A DNA stretch of 64,000 nt. Origin: Cryptococcus deneoformans JEC21 (lineage: Eukaryota; Basidiomycota; Tremellomycetes; Tremellales; Cryptococcaceae). This document shows positions 57,453 through 64,000 of the stretch, piece by piece. A model generated the notes under the pieces. The model did no database searches. It was not told where the DNA came from and saw nothing but the letters and a program-made list of their open reading frames with translations. How positions within the stretch are numbered: position 1 is the first letter of the stretch; each line of letters starts with the position of its first letter. Made by a program: the position numbers and the translations under genes. The stretch lies in the NCBI RefSeq assembly GCF_000091045.1, contig NC_006680.1:353501-417500 (forward strand). Direction: 5' to 3'.

Positions 57453-60400
57453 CTATAGCCACCTCTTCAAACACGACCAATCCCTAATTCCTCTCCCTTG
57501 CTCCAATCCCAACGCAAACTCCCAACACTCTCTCGCTCTCTCCTCTCTCCCCTGCACCCTCGCCACATGACCGAGCAAGTACCAGGCTTCGGGGATATCC
57601 CATCCGATCGACTGTGTGAACGGGTTGAGCAACGATTCAGCCAGATCGGCACCCTGGTACCTTTTTGGCGCGTGGTCCGTCGGGGTCGAGGTCGACAGGT
57701 TTTGGAAAGTGCTTGTGGAGAGGTAGAGTTTGGCGAGACTGACGAGCGCTGGTGGATGGTCGGTTTTGAGTAAGAGGGATTTGGAAAATGCTTCTTCCGC
57801 CGGTTTCCACACTCGTTCTTTTTCTCCGTCATCGTCCTCCTCCTCCTCCTTTCCGGCTGAAGCTTTTGAAGACATTGTCATTGCCGTATTCGCGACATGA
57901 TACATCCCGAGCTGAACCCAGACATCTTCATTCCCAGGATCCAGCCCCTCCGCTTCCATCACACTCACCAAGCACTGCTCCAGCTTACCCCATCGCCTAA
58001 ACGTCGCGGCCGAGGCGAGCCATAGATCGCTCAGGATACGTTTTTCTTGTGGGGAACGGTTATCGAGGGGTGAAGGTTTGGAGGGTGCGGATGGCGGGGG
58101 CGGGGCGGGGGGAGGGGAGGGAAAGGGACGTGCGCGGGAGGAACGGTAGTGTGAGTGAATGGCTGTGGGCACGATGGAGGGCGCGGTGGAGTGGGAGACG
58201 GTGCGGCCTCGCGGGTTGGCACCGACGAGTGCCAATGGTTGGAGGCCGCCGTAATCGGTCGCCTTTTCCATTTCTCCAGATAACACTGCCCCGCGTAGAC
58301 TCGCCGTACGTCCACCACCACCACCACGTGCTGGTAAAACACCTAGTTGGTTTTTGGGTTTACTACTCTTGGATCGTAACGATAAAGATAAAGACCGGCG
58401 TCGTCGGCCCTTTTCGGATACGCTGCGGAATGGTGTGAGTGTGTTTTCGTTGATCATCTGCACCTCTGTGGGGAGCGGCGCCGGGTCGAGGGATGTGGGT
58501 GTAGGCGGGATAGGGGTCGCGAGAGTAGGTATTCCGTCGGGACTGGTGGCCGTAATCGGGATCGGTGAATCTTTTTCTTTTTCTTTTTAGCAGTCAGTCA
58601 AATGGAGAGAAAGGAAGAGATCGACTCACCCTGTTCTTTGATATTCACAAAACTCTCACCCAACCCTTCTTCCCTATCCGGCACCTCTTTCTTCTCGCCA
58701 CCAGCAGCACCGGACTGTGGCTGCCTATTGGCTACCGCGAGCGAACACCTGGCGGAGAAGAATGCAAACAAGTCTTGTTGCCTCACCATTGCCTCTTCGC
58801 AACCCATCGTCTTTTCGATAATCATATTCAGCGTCATTCTCAGCCTGATGACCTGGGCGAGTCTGTAAGAGGATGTGGGCGGGGACGCGGGCAGGGGTGG
58901 GAGGGGTGGGAATGCACCTGTGGGAAGGACGAGAGGTGACGAAGCGGCGGTGTCGGTAAAAGGCGCAGCAAAATCTTTCGAGCTGATTTCAGGCCTTGTG
59001 GCCATCAAATCTTGCGCCGCCGCACCGTCTTCCACACCCTCCTCCATCCGCCGTTCGTTTTCGTCCGTCTCCTCCCACACTCTCCACCCGGCCTCGACCG
59101 CCTTTCTAGCCGCTTCCCAATCCCGCATACTCGTCAACAAGATACCCAAAAGATGCCACGCCTCTACATTCTTCTCGTCCATCTCGAGACTCTTGCGGAT
59201 GGCGTCGATCGCCTGTGGGATTTTTCGCGCCTGGGCGTAGGCGTGTGCGAGGTGGTAGAGGGATGTGGGGGTGGGTGCGATGGTGGTGGAGAATGCGAGG
59301 TGGTTGAGGGACTGGGACTGGTAGTTTGCTCGTTCGTGCGGGGTTACGTCTTTTTATGGTTAGCGTCTGAGTGGATGAAGGAATGAATACAATGGACATA
59401 CTCCGAGCCATGAGCATTCGAACGATCCCCTTGACTTGCTCGACGCTCGCCTCAAGCTCCTTGTTATGTGCCAGCTTACCGACCTGGACCACATCCCCAG
59501 CGAGACACGCATACCTCCACGCTTCTTCCGGCTCATTCATCCCTTCCGTCAGCAATTTCGCTCCCGCCAACAGGGTCTGCACGAAATCGGTATCGTCATC
59601 CGCCTCGTGTGATGCGGACGTTGCCTGTCTCACGAGCGCATCTGCTTCGGGCGACGGGTCGGCGGTGCGGGTCGCTTGGGATGCCTGGCGTTGGATCTCG
59701 GCGGGGTGGGCGGCATCGTCGTCTGTCGGCCGGCGCTGGAGCTGGAGGGCGATCTCGGGCTGGGCCGTTTGCCGCGCCTTGAGTACGAGCCCGACGTAGA
59801 GCTCGAACACACGTTTAGCGTCGCTGTATTCTTCTCTGTCAGACAGGACGCGGATAAGGGCGCGAAGGATGGACTGGGACTGAAAGGTGAGTGTGGTCGC
59901 CCACCAGAGGAGGCCGACGACCTGGTCGGAAAGGGCGCGGGAGCGCGGGAGGAGGGTGTAGAGCTGGACGGCGAGCTGGGCAAAGAGGACGACGGGGTGG
60001 TTGACGGAGCCGGCTCGCGGGAAGGTGGTGCTCTGCTCGAGCAGGGCCTGGCCGTTCGTGAGTGCGAGCGATACCTGCTTTTCCCACTGCTGTCTCGGGA
60101 GGGCCGGCGCGGGCGAGGGAGAGAGCAGAGCGCGGAGGTAGAGGACGAGCATCTTTTGGCGCTGGACGGGCCTGAAGGAGGCGGGCCAGGACGCGCTGCA
60201 GGCGTGAAAGGTGCGGAGGATGGCGAGGGTCTGTGCGCGTGCGCCGGCGGGCTGGCGGGCGGCGAGGATGGCGGCGCGGAAGAGGGCGGTGGCGAGGAAG
60301 CGGCAGGCCTCGCGGCAGGCGTCGAAGGACGGCGCGGCGAGGGCGTGGAAGAGCGGGACGGTGGCGAGGTAGGCCTGGAGCGCGAGCGCGGGGCTGGGCG

Positions 60401-61188
60401 TCGACGAGAGCTCGTGGCAGAGGCCCTGGAGACAGCGTGCGCGCAGCCTGTCGACGACGGCCGCGTCGCCCTCGACGACGCCTGCTCTGGCGTCCGTGGC
60501 CCAGTCCACGGTGTCGTAGCGCCGCAGCGCCGCGTCGTGTGCGCCGGCGGCATGGAGGTGGTATGCGAGGACGAGCTTGGCGGACTCGCGCTCGGCGGGC
60601 GGCAGGTGCCCGCTGGCGAGCAGCGCCTCGAGCTCGCCGGCGCCGTCGCTCGTCTCGTCGGGCGGGACGGCGGCCCACCACGCCTCGCCCTCGCTCCACG
60701 CGCGCTGGTCCTGGGCGTCGTCGCCGTCGAGGTCGGCGGCGCTGAGGAACGCGGCGGGGCGGGCGGCGGCGGGGGCGTCGTCTGCGGGGCGGCGGCGGCG
60801 GAGATGGGGGCGGGGCACGTGGACGAAGGAGGAGGCGGTGGGGGACTCGCTCTCGGCGGAGGCGGGCGGGGACGGGCTCGGGTGGGGGCCGGGGCGCGGG
60901 GGCGCAAGGAAGGGGCGGGAGTGCGAGGGGCGGCCCGTGCTGGCGAGGTAGAGGAGGGAGATGTCCCGCAGGCGGTGGACGAGGGCGGTGTCTGCGGGCG
61001 TGAGCGGGGGCGGGGGGGAGGGCGGGGGACGTACTGTGCTGGGTGTGCTTGCCCCACTTGCGGACGAGCTCGGGCCACGAGAGGGGCGCCGCACGGGGCG
61101 TGGTGGCGGGCGCGGCGTGGGACCATGCGCCGGCGGTGAGGGCGTGGGCGAGTGCCTGGTGGTAGTGCGCCCCCTTCTGCGATGCCAT
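57453..61188 (-). CDS. YPP1: TPR protein of the PI4-kinase complex (YPP1/TTC7 family)
   Basis: Start ATG 61188 (MASQKGAHYHQALAHAL), TAG 57453, few introns. The first exon ends WPELVRKWGKHTQH and is spliced to NTALVHRLRDISLLYL. Helical repeats dominate: ESAKLVLAYHLHAAGAHDAALRRYDTV, EEAWRYACLAGDV, and C-terminal TPRs (NVEAWHLLGILLTSM; EDVWVQLGMYHVA; PEAWYLLGHVARVQGREE). A disordered Ser/Pro-rich stretch lies between about 58500 and 58050. The layout matches Ypp1/TTC7, which with Efr3 brings PI 4-kinase Stt4 to the plasma membrane. The 5' half (59.6-61.2 kb) is extremely GC-rich, and the long antisense frames there are by-products. Divergent from ILV1 with 108 bp between starts. Confidence 0.85.
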
Positions 61189-61296
61189 CGTGGTGTGGAG
61201 AAGATCGGTGACTAGGCTGGGCGCAAATAGTCGCGCGTTTTAGTTCCACATCAAAAGTGCTATTTACACTATTCAAACGTACTAGTCTATTATTCG
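61189..61296. promoter_or_regulatory. Compact 108-bp bidirectional promoter YPP1/ILV1
   Basis: Only 108 bp separate the start codons of two divergent genes, the shortest such gap in the window, and yet it must hold both core promoters. It is flanked by the GC island on both sides; the gap itself is AT-richer (TTCCACATCAAAAGTGCTAT). Confidence 0.6.
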
Positions 61297-63454
61297 ATGG
61301 CGCCCACACCGTGAGTCTCCACCGCCCACGCCCGCTCACGCCGCAGCATCCCCGTCCCCGCCGCCCGCCCGGCCGCCAGCCACCTCTCCAAGTCGCCGCC
61401 GACGACCAACGAGTACACCTCCACCGCGCCCATCCCCGCCCTCCCGCCGCAGCACACGGACGAGGGCGTCCCCTCCCACCTCTACCAAGGCCTGCCCGCC
61501 CATCTCCTGATCGACGATGCCCAGGGACAAAAGGTCCCCGACTATCTCAGGATGATCCTGATGTGTGAGTCGTCGCCTTGGCCGCACCAGCGCTGACCCG
61601 CCCCAGCCAAGGTCTACGCCGCGCCCCTCAACCTCAAGGAAACCCCTCTCACATATGCAGCCAACCTCTCCGCCCGGCTCGGCAACGAGGTGCGTCCGTC
61701 GCCGCACAGGCACTACATGCACTCACGCTCCGCAGATCTGGATCAAGCGGGAGGACCTCCAGCCCGTGTTCTCATTCAAGATCCGCGGCGCCTACAACAT
61801 GATGGCCAGTCTGTCCGACGAAGAAAAGAAAAAGGGCGTCATCACGTGCTCCGCCGGTACGCCCCTGGTCTATGAACAATCCTCTATTGCACTGACACCC
61901 ACCAGGCAACCACGCCCAGGGCGTCGCCCTCTCCGGCCACGCACTCAACATCCCCGCCATCGTCGTCATGCCCGTCTCCACCCCGTCCATCAAGTGGCGC
62001 AACGTCCAGCGTCTCGGCGCCACCGTCCTCCTCCACGGCCGCGACTTTGACGAGGCCAAGGCCGAGTGTCTCCGCCTCGAAAAGGAAAAGGGCCTGACCT
62101 TTGTGCCCCCGTACGATAACCCCTACGTCGTCGCCGGCCAGGGAACTGTCGCCATGGAAATCTGCCGCCAAGTCACAGATGCCGACCAGATCGATGGCAT
62201 ATTCGCTTCCGTCGGCGGAGGCGGCCTTGCGGCCGGTATCGCGGCGTACATGAAGCGAGTCGCCAAGCCCAGTGTCGGAATCTACGGTGTCGAGACCGTT
62301 GACGGTGATGCCATGGACCGCTCACTCAAGGCCGGCAAGAGGGTCCTCCTCGATGAAGTCGGCCCGTTTGCAGACGGTACCGCGGTAAGGCTTGTCGGCG
62401 AAGAACCTTTTCGCGTATGCAAAAACTTTTTGGACGACGTCGTGCTTGTCAACAATGACGAGATTTGCGCCGCCATCAAGGATGTCTTTGAAGGTGTGTC
62501 CCTTTTTTCTTTTTTATTTACCCTCTAATCCCAGGCAGAAACCCGATCTGTCCCCGAACCGTCCGGTGCCCTCGCACTCGCAGGCCTGAAAGCCCACATT
62601 ATCCGAAACAACCTCCAAGGCGCCGGTAAACGCTTTGTCGCCGTCATCTCCGGCGGTAACATGAACTTTGGCCGACTCCGATTCGTCGCTGAGCGAGCGG
62701 ATGTCGGCGAACGACGAGAAGTGCTGATGAGTGTCCGAGTGCCCGAAAAGCCTGGCAGGTGGGTTCTTTTCTCTTCTGCGTCGTCACAAAAGTCCTGAGT
62801 GGAGACAGCTTTTTGAAATTCCACTCCCTCCTCGGTTCACGCGCAGTCACCGAGTTCTCCTACCGCCACTCCAACAATTCCACCGGCTACATCATCTGCT
62901 CCTTCCTCCTCTCCTCCTCATCCTCTTCGTCCTCCGGGCCCTCACCCGAAGCGCGCGCAAACGAGATTCACGAGATGGTCGAATCGTTTAAACAGCATGG
63001 GATCGAAGCCGTCGATTTGAGCGAGGATGAGTTTGCAAAGAGTCATGTGAGGCATCTGGTCGGTGGACGCAGTGCCGTGGAGCACGAAAGGATCTTTAGG
63101 TTTGGTGAGTCCGTCTCATCCTCTTTCACATTTTCATCGCTGACCACTTGGCCTTTGTACAGAGTTCCCGGAAAGACCTGGGGCACTTGGAAACTTTTTA
63201 AAAGGTATGAAGGTCGAATGGAATATCTCCATGTTCCATTACAGAAACCACGGTGCCGGTGCGTCCCCTCCTTTTTCGCTACTAGACGTATTAAAAGCTA
63301 AAACATTTCGTTGATAGACGTCGGCAAAGTCCTCATCGGCGTCCAAGTCCCGTCCCAGGACAACCCCGCATTTGACGAGTTTTTGGAAAAGCTGGGATAT
63401 CCATATGTCGAAGAGACCCATAATGAGGTTTACACCATGTTCCTCAGGTCGTAA
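61297..63454 (+). CDS. ILV1: Threonine dehydratase (deaminase), isoleucine synthesis
   Basis: ATG 61297 with a 14-nt first coding exon, TAA 63454. A short N-terminal leader ([21 protein letters not shown]) could target mitochondria. The PLP-lyase core follows: [20 protein letters not shown] (PLP Lys in SFKIRGA, 61760-61790), [14 protein letters not shown], and the phosphate-binding glycines [10 protein letters not shown] (62210-62240), with SGGNMN at 62650. The C-terminus holds two ACT-like regulatory repeats ([30 protein letters not shown]). It converts threonine to 2-oxobutanoate, the first step in isoleucine synthesis, normally inhibited by isoleucine through the ACT domains. Exon order and motifs are complete. 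Confidence 0.95.
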
Positions 63455-63846
63455 AAAAAAAGACTGTTCTGGTGAACAGAGATATATAGAGTCGGAAAAC
63501 ACGCGCCATTCATGCATTTTCATCATCATGGGCTGTGAAAAATCTTGGATCACTTGACTGAAAATGTCGAAAAGCAAACCGAGAGATTCGTTTTCGCCAA
63601 AGCGAGGCGCGAGCACGGATTAAGAGAAGACGGAAGCAAAAAAACAGCCACGCGACGCGTTTCTCAAGCTTGGCCCACATGGCAAACATTAAAATAATTT
63701 ATTAATTTGAACGAGCGATGCCCTTTCTCGCGACGCGTCCCCCCTGAACCACCGACACACAACATCATTTTACGCGTTTTGCTCCCTCTCTCTCTCGACT
63801 CATCATCACTTGCCTTTTACAACCCCCCCCCGCAACGTATTCGCCC
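63455..63846. promoter_or_regulatory. Upstream region of the last gene with three MluI boxes
   Basis: 392 bp after ILV1. It contains three ACGCGT sites (63655-63660, 63733-63738, 63772-63777) within 123 bp, then a pyrimidine-rich leader before ATG 63847. Clustering suggests MBF-type G1/S control of the downstream gene. Confidence 0.6.
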
Positions 63847-64000
63847 ATGCCCTCCAGAGGATCTTTCAGAGGACGCGGTCGGGGATCCGGATCCGGATTT
63901 GGAAGCAACACCCGGTTTACAGGCAGGCGACGGGGTCGAGGCGGAGGCGGCGGCGGCGGTGGTGTCGCATATGGGATCGACCGCCGCCCCGCTACATCTA
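63847..64000 (+). CDS. RGG/Gly-rich protein, 5' fragment
   Basis: Only about 51 codons are inside the window. They begin [17 protein letters not shown] and go on with [14 protein letters not shown] and [12 protein letters not shown]. An Arg/Gly-rich N-terminus occurs in RNA-binding proteins and also in the disordered N-termini of several fungal replication proteins. The three MluI boxes upstream favour a cell-cycle gene, perhaps for DNA replication, but this is a guess. The reading frame is open to the end of the window. Confidence 0.55.

Noticed and set aside
59676..61139. 487-codon plus-strand open frame
   Set aside because: It is antisense to YPP1 inside the GC-rich island; scarce stops come from high GC. 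The sequence is Gly/Arg/Glu-rich with no domain.
59630..61339. Other long minus-strand frames over the YPP1 exon
   Set aside because: They are Pro/Ser/Arg-rich out-of-frame shadows; only the frame with TPR helices has family similarity.
1..64000. tRNA, rRNA, CRISPR or mobile element genes
   Set aside because: No tRNA B-box/cloverleaf pattern, regular spacer array, transposase DDE motif or reverse transcriptase was found by eye. A covariance-model search would be decisive.

Overview
This window is nuclear DNA of a basidiomycete yeast, most likely a member of the Cryptococcus neoformans/gattii complex. Almost every gene is cut by several introns of about 50-70 nt with GTNNGY donors and CTRAY branch sites, genes are tightly packed on both strands, 5' leaders are pyrimidine-rich, and the left end carries a Dnmt5-type DNA methyltransferase (chromodomain + methyltransferase + zinc motif + SNF2), a hallmark of this lineage. 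No CRISPR, IS element, rRNA or tRNA was seen. Species was not resolved.

Layout. 0-10 kb: DMT5 (minus, runs off the left end at the start of its SNF2 domain), a divergent F-box gene, and a convergent Artemis/SNM1-type beta-CASP nuclease. 10-20 kb: a FYVE protein, a 3.4-kb gene-poor gap, a WD40 protein, a phosphoglycerate-mutase-family phosphatase with three microexons, and the mitochondrial release factor MRF1. 20-30 kb: a Zn2Cys6 regulator, a secreted type-B carboxylesterase, a 2.4-kb gap, a trihelix-like/coiled-coil nuclear protein and the proteasome chaperone PAC2. 31-33.4 kb: a poorly resolved stretch with two low-confidence minus-strand coding traces. 33.4-48 kb: a proline/serine-rich protein, the divergent replication pair ORC2-RFC1, a CAX Ca2+/H+ exchanger, the mitoribosome GTPase MTG1, Pol I subunit RPA43 and mitochondrial bS16. 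48-64 kb: TRAPPII subunit TRS130, a BTB protein, an ING/PHD chromatin reader, PdxT/SNO glutaminase, YPP1/TTC7, ILV1 threonine deaminase, and the start of an RGG-rich gene.

Themes. Chromosome biology is well represented: DNA methylation maintenance (DMT5), origin licensing (ORC2), clamp loading (RFC1), end processing (Artemis-like) and histone reading (ING). A second group is mitochondrial (MRF1, MTG1, bS16m, ILV1). The genes are otherwise a normal mixed set and not an operon-like system.

The most unusual signal is splicing. Reading frames can only be kept by using exons of 4, 8, 11, 12 and 22 nt in three genes, and several of these encode key motifs: the catalytic His of the esterase, the RHG motif of the phosphatase and the FF of the RFC1 PIP-like motif. 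Other points are MluI cell-cycle boxes between ORC2 and RFC1 and a cluster of three just upstream of the last gene, and a very GC-rich island centred on the 108-bp YPP1/ILV1 shared promoter. All intron assignments are hand-made from splice consensus and frame; no RNA data or database search was available.
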